A DNA stretch of 64,000 nt from Candidatus Halocynthiibacter alkanivorans (lineage in GTDB: Bacteria > Pseudomonadota > Alphaproteobacteria > Rhodobacterales > Rhodobacteraceae). Shown piece after piece: positions 36,112 to 45,778 of the stretch. Numbering within the stretch: the stretch's first letter is position 1; every line of letters starts with the position of its first letter. Under the pieces are notes generated by a model that had not been told where the DNA came from, did no database searches, and was given only the letters and a program-made list of their open reading frames with translations. The DNA lies in contig NZ_QOLB01000141.1 in the NCBI RefSeq assembly GCF_003333265.1, positions 1 to 64,000 on the forward strand, read 5' to 3'. A program made the translations under genes and the position numbers.

Positions 36112-37248
36112 ATGCAGGATCTGAGCCGGTTGGTAGCGCTGCGTCATGAGCTTCATCGTTTCCCCGAAATCTCGGGGGACGAAGCCGAAACTGCCCGCCG
36201 GATTGCAGACACTCTGCGCGCCCACGGCCCGGATCAACTTCTGACCGGGCTGGGCGGCCACGGTGTTGCTGCGGTTTTTGACGGTGCAGCGCCGGGTCCC
36301 ACCGTCCTGATCCGCGCTGAGCTTGACGGCTTGCCGATTGAAGAGATCAGCACTGCGGAATATCGCTCGCAGCACGCAGGTTATGGCCATCTCTGTGGTC
36401 ACGACGGGCATATGGTGATGGTTGTGGCGCTGGCAGAACAACTGGCACAGCAGCGGCCCGCACAAGGCCGTGTGGTGCTGGCGTTCCAGCCGGCTGAAGA
36501 AACCGGCAAGGGCGTCATCGCCTTCCGCGCGGATCCCCAATTTGCGGCGATCGCACCGGATTACGTCTTTTCGCTGCACAACCTGCCGGGCCTGGCGCTT
36601 GGTGAAGTACAATTGTGCGCTGCGGCAGCCAACTGCGCCTCACGCGGCATGCGTATCTCTCTGACTGGCAAAACCTCCCACGCGGCCGCGCCCGGCGACG
36701 GGCTGTCTCCCATGGCAGCGATTGCGGTGCTGATGCCGGCTTTGGTCGGATTGGGGCAGGGCAGGGCGCTGGACGCGGATTACGCGCTGGTGACGCTGAC
36801 CCATGCGCGTCTGGGCGAAGCGACCTTTGGCATTGCGCCTGGCATGGGCGAGATCTGGGCCACCCTGCGCACGGTCAATGACAGCCGCATGGCGCAGCTG
36901 TGCGAGGCCGCTGAGATCCTGGTCAGGGCAGAAGCAACGCGCTACGGCCTGGCGCTTTCCATCAATTATGACGATGTGTTTGAGGCCTGCGAAAACCACC
37001 CTGACGCGGTCGGCCATCTGCAAACTGCGCTGACAGATGAAGACGTGACATGGCAGATGACAGACACGCCCCAGCGCTGGTCGGAAGACTTCGGCCAGTT
37101 TGCCAAAGGCGCTAAATCAGCGATGTTCTGGCTTGGCTCGGGTGAAAATCAGCCACAGCTGCACAATCCGGATTATGATTTTCCGGATGCTCTGATCCCG
37201 GCCGGCGCCGGAGTGTTTCTGCGCTTGATCCGCAATATTCTGGGCTGA
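36112..37248 (+). CDS. M20-family amidohydrolase
   Basis: 378 residues. Zinc-site motifs of the M20D (hippurate-hydrolase-like) type are CGHDGHM, with FQPAEETGKGV and a final LHNPDYDFPDALIPAGAGVF. A lid/dimerisation domain lies at about 180-290 (ISLTGKTSHAAAPGDGLSP). It cleaves N-acyl amino acids or related amides; the substrate is unknown. Two bases downstream of lipA, so probably in that operon. Confidence 0.9.
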   Translation: MQDLSRLVALRHELHRFPEISGDEAETARRIADTLRAHGPDQLLTGLGGHGVAAVFDGAAPGPTVLIRAELDGLPIEEISTAEYRSQHAGYGHLCGHDGHMVMVVALAEQLAQQRPAQGRVVLAFQPAEETGKGVIAFRADPQFAAIAPDYVFSLHNLPGLALGEVQLCAAAANCASRGMRISLTGKTSHAAAPGDGLSPMAAIAVLMPALVGLGQGRALDADYALVTLTHARLGEATFGIAPGMGEIWATLRTVNDSRMAQLCEAAEILVRAEATRYGLALSINYDDVFEACENHPDAVGHLQTALTDEDVTWQMTDTPQRWSEDFGQFAKGAKSAMFWLGSGENQPQLHNPDYDFPDALIPAGAGVFLRLIRNILG

Positions 37249-37266
37249 CGGCTCGACGGAGCCAGC

Positions 37267-37437
37267 CTAGCGACGGGGCATCTTGTCAAATGTCAGAGCC
37301 TCGGGCCAGCCGAACATCTGCTCAATCGCAATCAGCACGGCACTGAGAGCCAGAACCCCCAGCACCAGCTTAATCCGTGCCGCTGACGGTCTGCGCCGCG
37401 CCATCATCGCCATGCGCAGCAGCATGCGCATATTCAT
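37267..37437 (-). CDS. Small single-span membrane protein, coupled to hpt
   Basis: 56 residues, start [19 protein letters not shown] basic N-terminus is followed by one membrane helix ([18 protein letters not shown], about 23-40) and a short tail [15 protein letters not shown]. The start ATG overlaps the hpt stop (ATGA), indicating translational coupling. I do not recognise a family. Being adjacent to hpt on the same strand supports it as a real gene. Confidence 0.6.
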   Translation of the reverse strand: MNMRMLLRMAMMARRRPSAARIKLVLGVLALSAVLIAIEQMFGWPEALTFDKMPRR

Positions 37438-37994
37438 GCGCCCGAAGCACCATCTGCGTCTTCGTCGGTAAAGCGCACTTTTCCGATATGAGGCAGATTG
37501 CGGTTGCGTTGGGCGAAATCGATGCCGTAGCCCACCACAAATTCGTCCGGGATCTCAAAACCGATCCAGGAGGCATTGATCGGCACTTCGCGGCGGCTCT
37601 GTTTGTTCAGCAGCGCGATGGTTTCCAGCCGTTTGGGATTGCGCGATTCCAGCAGGTGAATCACATGGTTCAGCGTGTGGCCGGTGTCGACGATGTCTTC
37701 CACCACCAGCACATCACGCCCGCCAATCTCGCCACGTAAGTCTTTGAGAATGCGGACTTCCCGGCTTGATACTGTTTCATTACCATAGGACGACGCTTCA
37801 AGAAAATCGACCTCCACCGGCAGATCCAACTCGCGCACAAGATCCGCAATAAACACAAATGAGCCGCGCAGCAGACCCACCACAATCAGCTTGTCGGTGT
37901 CTGCAAACAGCTCTTTGATTTCCCGCGCCAGTTCTTCGATCCGTGCTGCGATCGTCTTAGCCGAGATCATTTCGTCGATTACATATGGCCGCAT
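37434..37994 (-). CDS. hpt: Hypoxanthine phosphoribosyltransferase
   Basis: 186 residues from ATG 37994 ([19 protein letters not shown]), preceded by AGAGGAT; an ATG at 38027 lacks a ribosome-binding site. The PRPP-binding motif is [14 protein letters not shown] (about 105-118). It salvages hypoxanthine (and perhaps guanine) to the nucleotide with PRPP. Divergent from the Coq10-like gene. Confidence 0.93.
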   Translation of the reverse strand: MRPYVIDEMISAKTIAARIEELAREIKELFADTDKLIVVGLLRGSFVFIADLVRELDLPVEVDFLEASSYGNETVSSREVRILKDLRGEIGGRDVLVVEDIVDTGHTLNHVIHLLESRNPKRLETIALLNKQSRREVPINASWIGFEIPDEFVVGYGIDFAQRNRNLPHIGKVRFTDEDADGASGA

Positions 37995-38070
37995 CTGTGT
38001 AAGATCCTCTTGAATTTGCGGCGCCATATTACGTATTTAGCAGCAATTGTCACCAACGGAATCGCCTGAA

Positions 38071-38526
38071 ATGCCGACTCATTCAGAAACCCGCCCCATG
38101 CCCTACAGTGCGCAACAGATGTATGATCTGGTGGCGGATGTGGCGAATTACCCGAAATTCCTGCCCTGGTGCTCCGCTGCGCGCATCCGTTCTGTCGAGC
38201 AGGAATACGGCCATGATCTGGTCACCGCGGACCTGGTGATTTCGTTTAAAGTGTTCCGCGAACGCTTTGGCAGCCGCGTTGCTCTGTTTCATGCCGCAAA
38301 AAAGATAGACACGGAATATCTCGACGGCCCGTTCAAATATATGAAGTCCAGCTGGGCGTTTCATGATACCGACGCGGGCTGTAACGTCGAGTTTTTTGTC
38401 GATTTCGAATTCAAAAACGCCATTTTGCAAAAGATCATCGGTGTGGTGTTCAATGAGGCGATGCACCGGATCGTGCGCGCTTTTGAAAAGCGCGCAGCAG
38501 AGCTCTACGGCCCTGCCGGCAACTGA
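38071..38526 (+). CDS. Coq10/RatA-like START-domain protein
   Basis: 151 residues from ATG 38071. The START/Polyketide-cyclase motif is QMYDLVADVANYPKFLPWC; a long C-terminal helix ends FNEAMHRIVRAFEKRAAELYG. Homologues in alphaproteobacteria bind ubiquinone and assist respiration (Coq10); the family is also annotated as RatA toxin, which is less likely here because no antitoxin gene is adjacent. The gene converges on amtB, with a bidirectional terminator between. Confidence 0.9.
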   Translation: MPTHSETRPMPYSAQQMYDLVADVANYPKFLPWCSAARIRSVEQEYGHDLVTADLVISFKVFRERFGSRVALFHAAKKIDTEYLDGPFKYMKSSWAFHDTDAGCNVEFFVDFEFKNAILQKIIGVVFNEAMHRIVRAFEKRAAELYGPAGN

Positions 38527-38540
38527 ACGTTTGCCCATAA

Positions 38541-38574
38541 TAAAAGAGGCACATCCTGCGATGCGCCTCTTTTA
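38541..38574. terminator. Bidirectional terminator between the Coq10-like gene and amtB
   Basis: TAAAAGAGGC (38541-38550) pairs with GCCTCTTTTA (38565-38574), with an inner CATC/GATG extension. The arms carry A- and T-runs, so it works for both convergent genes. Confidence 0.85.
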
Positions 38575-38609
38575 GGCAGGCGTCTCCGCCCGCATTTTTT
38601 ATCAGCAAG

Positions 38610-39788
38610 TTATGACGAGTGGTCGTAAGCGCGTTCGCCGTGCTGCGCCAGGTCAAGCCCGGTGATCTCGGTTTCTTCATCCACCCGGAACTGGGTCAGC
38701 TTCGCGGTCACTTTGATCAGGATAAAGGTCGCCACGACGGTGAATGTACCCACCACGGCCAAACCGCCCAGCTGTGCGGTCCAGGTGCCGTAACCAAAGG
38801 CGGCGATCATGATGGTACCAAAGATACCGCCAACCCCGTGTACCGCGAACACATCAAGCGTGTCGTCGATTTTCAGCTTGTTGCGCATTATGCCCACCGC
38901 TTCCTGGCACAACACTCCGGCCACCGCACCGATGATCAGCGCCTCTACGGGACCGACATAGCCGGACGCCGGTGTGATTGAGGCCAGACCAGCGATGGTA
39001 CCGGTGACGAGACCGACCAGAGACGCCTTGCCATACTTGATCCGCTCCCAGGCCGCCCAGGTGATGGAGCCCATCGCTGCCGAAATATGCGTCACCGTCA
39101 GGGCCATTGCCGCGCCGCCGTCTGCCGCCAGTTGAGAGCCCGCGTTAAAGCCGTACCAGCCGACCCAGAGCATTGAGGCCCCGATCATCACATATCCGGG
39201 ATTGTGTGGCGGTGTGGTTTGTTTTTTGCGTGGCCCCAGCATCACCGCGATAAGGATGGCAGCGATTGCAGCGGTTTCATGTACCACGATACCACCGGCG
39301 AAGTCCTTGGTGCCCACGGCGCCGAATATGCCACCGTCCGCCAGAAATCCGCCGCCCCAGATCCAATGAACCACAGGCGCATAAACCAACAGCATCCACA
39401 GGGTGGAAAAGATGATCACAAAGGCGAAATTGATCCGTTCCACATAGGCGCCGACAATCAGCGCCGGGGTGATGATGGCAAAAGTCATCTGAAAGGCGAA
39501 AAACAGCACTTCCGGGATGGTGCCCCAGAGACTGTCAGCGGTGACCCCGTTGAGAAAGGCTTTTCCAAGCCCGCCCCAGATGCCATTGCCGTCGCCAAAA
39601 GCGATGGAATAGCCAACGACAAACCAGGCCACACTCATCACACAGGCGATGGCGTAACATTGCATGAACACACTCAGCACGTTGCGCCCGCGCACGAGGC
39701 CTCCGTAAAACAATGCCAGCCCGGGCAGTGTCATAAACAATACCAAAGCCGTGGCCACGATCATCCAGGCCGTATCTGCTCCTACCAT
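38610..39788 (-). CDS. amtB: Ammonium transporter
   Basis: 392 residues from ATG 39788, preceded by GGAGGGG. About eleven membrane segments. The twin pore histidines correspond to His170 (GGIVVHETAA) and His317 (DVFAVHGVGG). Unusually, Glu171 follows the first His where Ile, Asn or Thr is common. It conducts ammonium into the cell. There is no glnK next to it, unlike most amtB genes. The gene converges with the Coq10-like gene. The cytoplasmic tail is acidic (RVDEETEITGLDLAQHGE). Confidence 0.95.
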   Translation of the reverse strand: MVGADTAWMIVATALVLFMTLPGLALFYGGLVRGRNVLSVFMQCYAIACVMSVAWFVVGYSIAFGDGNGIWGGLGKAFLNGVTADSLWGTIPEVLFFAFQMTFAIITPALIVGAYVERINFAFVIIFSTLWMLLVYAPVVHWIWGGGFLADGGIFGAVGTKDFAGGIVVHETAAIAAILIAVMLGPRKKQTTPPHNPGYVMIGASMLWVGWYGFNAGSQLAADGGAAMALTVTHISAAMGSITWAAWERIKYGKASLVGLVTGTIAGLASITPASGYVGPVEALIIGAVAGVLCQEAVGIMRNKLKIDDTLDVFAVHGVGGIFGTIMIAAFGYGTWTAQLGGLAVVGTFTVVATFILIKVTAKLTQFRVDEETEITGLDLAQHGERAYDHSS

Positions 39789-39968
39789 TTTCCCCTCCAA
39801 AATGTCTTTTAATCAGCGTTGTGCAGCAAAAGACGGCAAGCGCACCGGAAAGTAAGCGAATTGCGGCTGAATCAGGGGAATTGGCGCTGGCGTTCAGGAG
39901 GTGCGGAGTAATTGGGCGCCAAACGTGCTCGCTTGCCCGATTATTGGGCGTTCAGCAAAAATACCCGT

Positions 39969-40451
39969 TCACAAAGCGCGTAAAACCAGGGCAAGCGCGT
40001 GCTGGCAGGCCGCAACGCGCACATTTTTGCGGCCGATAGCAGTAAATTCGACGGTTTCGGCATGGATGTCTGTGGTGGTCTCGGCGGTTTTGACTGCCAG
40101 GGCAAAACAAACGCGGCCTTCGGGTTTGAAATCCGATCCGCCTGGCCCGGCGATGCCGGAGATGGCAACCGCAATATCGGCACCGGCGCGCTGCAAAGCC
40201 CCGTCGGCCATCTCGCGGGCCACCTGTTCAGACACCGCGCCGAAATTCGCAAGACTGTCGGCGCTGACGCCCAGCATCGCGGTCTTGGCGGCATTGGAAT
40301 AGGTGACAAAGCCGTATTCAAACATTGCCGAAGATCCTGGCAGATCAGTCAGAGCCTGAGCAACGCCACCACCGGTACAGCTTTCGGCCGCAGTGATGCG
40401 CAGGCCCCGCTTCAGGGCCCGCGCGAGAATTTGTTGCCGCACCCCGCTCAA
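39969..40451 (-). CDS. CinA C-terminal domain nicotinamide-nucleotide amidase (PncC)
   Basis: 160 residues forming a single CinA C-terminal domain: ITAAESCTGGGVAQALTD, a Gly/Ser-rich loop GIAGPGGSDFKPEG, and VCFALAVK. It deamidates nicotinamide mononucleotide in NAD recycling. It lacks the N-terminal molybdopterin-binding-like part of full CinA. The start overlaps pgpA by 4 nt; pgpA in turn overlaps ispDF, giving a compact three-gene operon. Confidence 0.9.
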   Translation of the reverse strand: MSGVRQQILARALKRGLRITAAESCTGGGVAQALTDLPGSSAMFEYGFVTYSNAAKTAMLGVSADSLANFGAVSEQVAREMADGALQRAGADIAVAISGIAGPGGSDFKPEGRVCFALAVKTAETTTDIHAETVEFTAIGRKNVRVAACQHALALVLRAL

Positions 40452-40936
40452 AGAAACAGACCATGCGCTACAGCGGCAAACACGCCAACGGTCACCGCAG
40501 CCATCACACCTGCAATCACATCGTCCAGCATCACGCCCAGCGGAGTGTGTTTGCGGTCGGCCCAGCCCACCGGACCTGGTTTGGTGATGTCAAAGAGCCG
40601 GAAGGCGGCAAAAGCGACGATCCAGCCCGGATACAGCGCCAGCACATCCGCCCCCATGGCCCAGGCACCATATGAAACCGGCAGCAAAGCGATCCACTGG
40701 CCTGCCACTTCGTCAATGACGATCTCGGACGGGTCATGGTCCTCTTTGCCCCTGGTCGCGGCTGCGGTGGCCCACCAGCCGATAAAAAACACCGCCACAG
40801 TGGCGATCAGCACCAGCGGAAAGCCTCCGGCCTGGTGCAGCAGGTAAAACAGCGGCAGCGCCGCCAGTGAACCCCAGGTGCCCGGCGCCGGGCGCAGGGT
40901 GCCAACATAGAATACGGTTGCGATCATCCGGCTCAT
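40448..40936 (-). CDS. pgpA: Phosphatidylglycerophosphatase A
   Basis: 162 residues. The Asp-rich PgpA motif is [17 protein letters not shown], with [16 protein letters not shown] and [14 protein letters not shown] completing the pattern. Four membrane segments. It removes phosphate from phosphatidylglycerophosphate to make phosphatidylglycerol in the inner membrane. Overlaps neighbours by 4 nt on both sides. Confidence 0.95.
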   Translation of the reverse strand: MSRMIATVFYVGTLRPAPGTWGSLAALPLFYLLHQAGGFPLVLIATVAVFFIGWWATAAATRGKEDHDPSEIVIDEVAGQWIALLPVSYGAWAMGADVLALYPGWIVAFAAFRLFDITKPGPVGWADRKHTPLGVMLDDVIAGVMAAVTVGVFAAVAHGLFL

Positions 40937-42072
40937 GATTTCACCAGAGTTGCGGTGGCAATCGCCGCAATCCCTTCTTCGCGCCCGGTAAAGCCAAGCC
41001 GTTCTGAAGTGGTGGCTTTCACCGATATACGCCCGGTCTCCAGCGCCATGATCTGTGCAAGCGACGCGCGCATCGCACTGGCATGGGGGCCAATTTTCGG
41101 CTGCTCACAAACCAGTGTCACATCACAGTTGGAAATGGAAAATCCGCGCGCCGAGGCCAGATCAACTGCGTGGCGCAGGAAAATATCCGAGGCGGCGCCT
41201 TTCCATTGCATGTCTGAGGGCGGGAAGTGTTGGCCGATATCCCCTTCCGCCAGCGCGCCATAAATCGCATCGCTCAGCGCATGCATCGCCACATCGGCAT
41301 CGGAATGCCCCTGCAACCCGCGCCCGTGCGGGATCTTTACGCCGCAGAGCACCACATGGTCGCCCGGCCCGAACCGGTGCACGTCATAGCCATTTCCAAG
41401 CCGTATATCCATCTTGTCTCTCTGTTCTCTCGCTACCAGAAGGCGTTCTGCGCGTGCAAAATCCTCCGGCGTGGTGATTTTCATATTGCGCTCATTGCCT
41501 TTGATAATGGCGACTTCGATGCCGGCATGCCCCGCCACTTCCACATCATCGGCGGATCCCCCGGGATGGGCCTGGTGTGCCGCAAGGATGGCATCAAAGC
41601 GAAAGGCCTGTGGGGTCTGGGCGCGGAACAGCCCGTCGCGCGGCACCGCCTGTTTTACCGTATCGCCACCGCGCCACAGCGCATCGGTCACCGCAAGGGC
41701 AGGGGCGGCCGCCGCGTGATCGTCCAGCGCCCGGATCAGCCGGAGTATGGTGTCCGCATCAATCAGCGGCCGCGCAACGTCATGGATCAGCACCTTGCCG
41801 ATGCCCTGACCCTGCAGCGCCTCCAGTCCGAACCGCACCGAAGCATCGCGGCTGTCGCCTCCAAAAACATACGCCACGCCCAGTTCCTGCGCAAAAGCCA
41901 CATCATCGGGGTGAATGACCAGCAATACCTGATCGATTTCCGCAACCGAGTGCAGCGCCGCCAGGGTCCAGTCTGCCACCCGGCGCCCGGCAAGCCTGTG
42001 CCATTGTTTTGGCGCCTCGCCACCGGCGCGACGGCCGCGTCCGGCGGCGACTATCAGGGCAGCAGTCTTCAT
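40933..42072 (-). CDS. ispDF: Bifunctional IspD/IspF enzyme of the MEP isoprenoid pathway
   Basis: 379 residues. Residues 1-215 are the IspD cytidylyltransferase ([38 protein letters not shown]). Residues 221-379 are the IspF cyclodiphosphate synthase ([47 protein letters not shown]). IspD makes CDP-methylerythritol and IspF cyclises the next intermediate. This fusion is typical of alphaproteobacteria. It is divergent from dusB. Confidence 0.97.
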   Translation of the reverse strand: MKTAALIVAAGRGRRAGGEAPKQWHRLAGRRVADWTLAALHSVAEIDQVLLVIHPDDVAFAQELGVAYVFGGDSRDASVRFGLEALQGQGIGKVLIHDVARPLIDADTILRLIRALDDHAAAAPALAVTDALWRGGDTVKQAVPRDGLFRAQTPQAFRFDAILAAHQAHPGGSADDVEVAGHAGIEVAIIKGNERNMKITTPEDFARAERLLVAREQRDKMDIRLGNGYDVHRFGPGDHVVLCGVKIPHGRGLQGHSDADVAMHALSDAIYGALAEGDIGQHFPPSDMQWKGAASDIFLRHAVDLASARGFSISNCDVTLVCEQPKIGPHASAMRASLAQIMALETGRISVKATTSERLGFTGREEGIAAIATATLVKS

Positions 42073-42246
42073 ATCCAGGCTCCGTTAATACTCGCTCCGG
42101 TGTAGGGCTTTGAAGTTTCAGAGACAATGGTTCAGATCAATTGCCTTTTTTTTGGGCAGTGCATGTTTTTTAGACAATTTACGCCGGGGATCGTTTGCGC
42201 ATCCGGTCGCGGGGCGTTATCGAGTTGGGGAACTCTCCAAAGGAAA

Positions 42247-43233
42247 ATGTACGTGCCAATTCAGGTTGCCCATCTGACCTATGATCCCCCGGTGTTTCTG
42301 GCGCCGATGGCGGGGATCACGGATCTGCCGTTTCGCAACATCGTCAGCCGCTTTGGCGCCGGGCTCGTGGTCAGTGAAATGGTCGCCAGTCAGGAAATGG
42401 TCCAGGCCAAACCCGGCGTGCGGGAAAAGGCAGAGCTGGGTTTTGGCGTGGAAAACACCGCGGTGCAGCTTTCAGGGCGGGATGCGGACTGGCTGGCGCG
42501 CGCTGCCAGCATTGTGGCGGACAATGGCGCCAGGCTGATCGACATCAACATGGGCTGCCCGGCGAAAAAAGTGGTGAACGGCTATTCCGGCTCCGCCCTT
42601 TTGAAAGATCTCGACCACGCGCTGACGCTGATCGAAGCGGTGGTGGCGGCGGTGGATGTGCCGGTGACGCTGAAAACCCGGCTGGGCTGGGACGACAATC
42701 TGCTGAACGCGGCCGAACTGGCGCGCCGCGCCGAAGATGCCGGCATCAGCATGATCACCATTCACGGCCGCACCCGCTGTCAGTTTTACAAGGGCGCAGC
42801 CGACTGGGCTGCGATCCGCAAAGTGCGTGACGCTGTCAGCATTCCCCTGATTGCCAATGGCGATATCACCAGCAGCGTCCGGGCCCGCACTGCGATGGCG
42901 CAGTCCGGTGCCGACGGGGTGATGGTCGGGCGCGGTGTGCAGGGCAGACCCTGGATCCTGGCGCAGATCGCAGCAGACCTGTTTGGCACTGCCGCGCCAG
43001 AGGTGCCGGTGGGCCGTGAACTGTCGGAACTGGTCTCTGAGCATTATGAAGAATGCCTGCGCTTTTACGGCCAGGATCTGGGTGCGCGCGTGGTGCGCAA
43101 ACATCTGGGCTGGTACATGGACGAAGCCGGCACCGCGCCGGAACTGCGCAAAGCAGTCCTGACCGAAAAAACGCCCTCTGAAGTGCTGCGCCGCATCCCC
43201 GATGCTCTGATCCGCGAAAAGGAAGCCGCGTGA
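42247..43233 (+). CDS. dusB: tRNA-dihydrouridine synthase DusB (NifR3)
   Basis: 328 residues from ATG 42247 (MYVPIQVAHLTYDPPVFLAP), preceded by AAAGGAAA. The FMN TIM barrel shows LAPMAGITDLPFRNIV, DINMGCPAKKVVNGYSGSAL with the catalytic Cys, TIHGRTRCQFYKG and ANGDI. It reduces uridine to dihydrouridine at specific tRNA positions. In Rhodobacter this gene (nifR3) is cotranscribed with ntrB and ntrC; here dusB and ntrB overlap by 4 nt. Confidence 0.96.
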   Translation: MYVPIQVAHLTYDPPVFLAPMAGITDLPFRNIVSRFGAGLVVSEMVASQEMVQAKPGVREKAELGFGVENTAVQLSGRDADWLARAASIVADNGARLIDINMGCPAKKVVNGYSGSALLKDLDHALTLIEAVVAAVDVPVTLKTRLGWDDNLLNAAELARRAEDAGISMITIHGRTRCQFYKGAADWAAIRKVRDAVSIPLIANGDITSSVRARTAMAQSGADGVMVGRGVQGRPWILAQIAADLFGTAAPEVPVGRELSELVSEHYEECLRFYGQDLGARVVRKHLGWYMDEAGTAPELRKAVLTEKTPSEVLRRIPDALIREKEAA

Positions 43234-44306
43234 GCCTGAGTTTTGAAACCCTTTGGTCCTCTATCCCGGTGCCGGCGCTTCTGATCGGTCCGGACGATTG
43301 TATCGCAGAAGCAAACCCGGTCGCCGAAGCTTTTCTGAACATGTCGGCGCGTGCACTGCGCGGCGTGCCGGTGCTGGACCGGCTGGCGATTGATGCGCCG
43401 CTGGAAGAAGCTTTCCGTCGTGTGCGGCGGGATCAGGCACCGATGTTCATCAACAATGTCGACGTCTCCGGCGGCAATATGGCCCCGGTGCAATGCAACG
43501 TGCAGATCGCCCCGGTGACCGGCGAGGTCGGTCACATGCTGGTGCTGATGGAACCGCGCCAGATTGCCGACCGGTTGGGGCAGGTACTGGCGGTCAAAAA
43601 GTCGGCGCGCTCAGCCATTGGCATGGCGGAAATGCTGGCCCATGAGATCAAGAACCCGCTGGCAGGCATTTCCGGCGCAGCGCAGTTGCTGTCGATGGGG
43701 CTGAGCCATGAAGACCAGGAAATGACCGATCTCATCGTGGTCGAATGCCACCGGATCGTGGCGCTGCTGGACCAGGTGGAGCAATTCGGCAATCTGCGCC
43801 CGCCGGCCCGCGCGGCGGTGAATATCCATGACCTGCTGGACCGGGCCCGCAAATCCGCTCAGGTTGGATTTGGCGCCAATATGGCCATTCACGAGCAGTT
43901 TGACCCCTCGCTGCCTGCGACCTTTGTCGATGGGGATCAGATGCTTCAGGTGTTTCTGAACCTGTTGAAAAATGCGTCAGAGGCCGCGGATGCTACGGGC
44001 GGCACCATCCGCATCCGTACCTTCTATGATCTGGGCCTGCGCCTGCGCCGCAGCGACGGCAGCGGCAACGCCCTGCCGCTGCAGGTGGAAATCATTGATG
44101 ACGGGCCGGGGTTGCCGCCCGAAATTGCCGGCGACGTGTTTGAGCCCTTTGTTTCCGGGCGGGACAATGGCACCGGGCTTGGCCTGGCGCTGGTGTCCAA
44201 AATCATTTCCGATCACGACGGATATATCACAGTAGACAGTACCCCCGGCAAAACTGTCTTTCGAATTTCACTGCCCGTCGCGCCCCGTAGCGCGGCTGAC
44301 GCCTGA
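43230..44306 (+). CDS. ntrB: Nitrogen sensor histidine kinase NtrB
   Basis: 358 residues from GTG 43230. An N-terminal PAS domain (about 5-120) is followed by the DHp domain with His138 in AEMLAHEIKNPLAGI and the ATPase domain with FLNLLKNASEA, DDGPGLP and GTGLGLALVSKI. PII controls NtrB so that it phosphorylates NtrC in nitrogen limitation and dephosphorylates it in excess. No membrane segments, hence cytoplasmic. Confidence 0.97.
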   Translation: MSLSFETLWSSIPVPALLIGPDDCIAEANPVAEAFLNMSARALRGVPVLDRLAIDAPLEEAFRRVRRDQAPMFINNVDVSGGNMAPVQCNVQIAPVTGEVGHMLVLMEPRQIADRLGQVLAVKKSARSAIGMAEMLAHEIKNPLAGISGAAQLLSMGLSHEDQEMTDLIVVECHRIVALLDQVEQFGNLRPPARAAVNIHDLLDRARKSAQVGFGANMAIHEQFDPSLPATFVDGDQMLQVFLNLLKNASEAADATGGTIRIRTFYDLGLRLRRSDGSGNALPLQVEIIDDGPGLPPEIAGDVFEPFVSGRDNGTGLGLALVSKIISDHDGYITVDSTPGKTVFRISLPVAPRSAADA

Positions 44307-44324
44307 TCCAGGGAGAGCTGACAG

Positions 44325-45692
44325 ATGGACGGTACCGTTCTTGTAGCTGATGATGACCGCACGATCCGCACGGTGCTGACCCAGGCGCTGACCCGCGCCG
44401 GGTGCAAAGTCCATGCCACATCGTCTTTGGTGACACTGATGCGCTGGGTCGAAGAGGGCAAAGGCGATCTGGTGATCTCAGACGTGATGATGCCTGACGG
44501 GAACGGGCTCGAAGCGTTGCCGAAAATTGCGAGTCTGCGTCCCGGTCTGCCGGTGATCGTCATTTCGGCGCAAAACACCATTATGACCGCGATCCAGGCC
44601 GCCGAGGCTGAGGCCTATGACTACCTGCCCAAACCGTTTGACCTGCCGGATCTGATGAAACGTTCGGCGCGGGCGCTGGACATCAAACGCCGGGCGTTGT
44701 CTGCCAGCGTCGCCAAGTCTCCGGAACCGCGCGACGACTTGCCACTGGTGGGGCGCACCCCGGCGATGCAGGCGCTTTACCGGCTGGTGGCCCGGGTGAT
44801 GAACACTGATTTGCCGGTGTTGATCTCCGGCGAAAGCGGCACCGGAAAATCACTGATTGCCCGGGCCATTCATGACTTTTCCGACCGTCGTTCCCGTCCC
44901 TTCGTCGTGGTCGCGGCCGCAGATCTGGCGACGATGGAAGGGCCGGCAAAAATCCTGTCCCGGGTTGGCAACGGGTCGCTGTTGTTTGACGAATTGGGTG
45001 ATCTCGACAGCGACGCCCAGGCGCGCGTCGTGCGCATGCTGGACAGTCTGACCGACAATGCGCCGCGTATTCTGGCCACCAGCCAGGCAGATCTGGCCTC
45101 GCGGATGAAATCCGGCAATTTTCGCCAGGACCTGTTTTACCGGGTGTCAGGTGTGACGCTGAGCGTGCCGTCGCTGCGCGAACGAGTCGATGACATTCCG
45201 CTGCTGGCCGAGTACTTTTTGATCCGCGCCGAGCATGATGGCCTGCCGGTACGGCGGTTTTCCGCCAAGGCGGAAGAGCTGATCCGCGGCTACAGCTGGC
45301 CCGGCAATGTGCGCCAGCTGGAGAATACCATCCGCCGCCTGGTGGTCACTTCCGCTGAGGAGGAAATCCCGCTTTCTGAGGCGGAATTCGTGCTCAGCAA
45401 CCAGCCGGAAATGGCGCCGGAAGACGGTTCCGGGGACGCTGATCGCCTTGCAGCGTCGGTTGCACGGCATTTGCGGCGCTATTTTGACCTTCATGGCGGC
45501 GTGTTGCCGCCCCCCGGGCTTTACCAGCGCATTCTGCGCGAAATCGAAACGCCTCTGATCGAAATCGCCCTCGACGCGGTGGGGGGCAACCAGGCCAAAT
45601 GTGCCGATCTGCTCGGTATCAACCGCAATACCTTGCGTAAAAAGATCACAGATCTGGATATTCACGTGACACGCCGCAGAAAATTGATGTAA
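44325..45692 (+). CDS. ntrC: Nitrogen regulator NtrC lacking the sigma-54 contact loop
   Basis: 455 residues: receiver domain (Asp53 in [12 protein letters not shown]), AAA+ domain with Walker A GESGTGKS, and a Fis HTH ([20 protein letters not shown]). The stretch between the Walker A region and [12 protein letters not shown] is shortened and has no GAFTGA, the loop that contacts sigma-54. Rhodobacter capsulatus NtrC also lacks it and is known to activate sigma-70 promoters. The same is inferred here. It follows ntrB by 18 bases. Confidence 0.95.
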   Translation: MDGTVLVADDDRTIRTVLTQALTRAGCKVHATSSLVTLMRWVEEGKGDLVISDVMMPDGNGLEALPKIASLRPGLPVIVISAQNTIMTAIQAAEAEAYDYLPKPFDLPDLMKRSARALDIKRRALSASVAKSPEPRDDLPLVGRTPAMQALYRLVARVMNTDLPVLISGESGTGKSLIARAIHDFSDRRSRPFVVVAAADLATMEGPAKILSRVGNGSLLFDELGDLDSDAQARVVRMLDSLTDNAPRILATSQADLASRMKSGNFRQDLFYRVSGVTLSVPSLRERVDDIPLLAEYFLIRAEHDGLPVRRFSAKAEELIRGYSWPGNVRQLENTIRRLVVTSAEEEIPLSEAEFVLSNQPEMAPEDGSGDADRLAASVARHLRRYFDLHGGVLPPPGLYQRILREIETPLIEIALDAVGGNQAKCADLLGINRNTLRKKITDLDIHVTRRRKLM

Positions 45693-45778
45693 AAGCGCAA
45701 CAGCGACTGTTGCATTCTGGTGTCACCTGCGATGCGGCGGTCATGTGGTTGAAATTGGGGCAAGTGCCCCGGATTTTC

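Noticed and set aside
38071-38526. RatA toxin of a toxin-antitoxin pair
   Set aside because: No RatB-like partner is adjacent and the Coq10-type START fold in alphaproteobacteria is better explained as ubiquinone handling.
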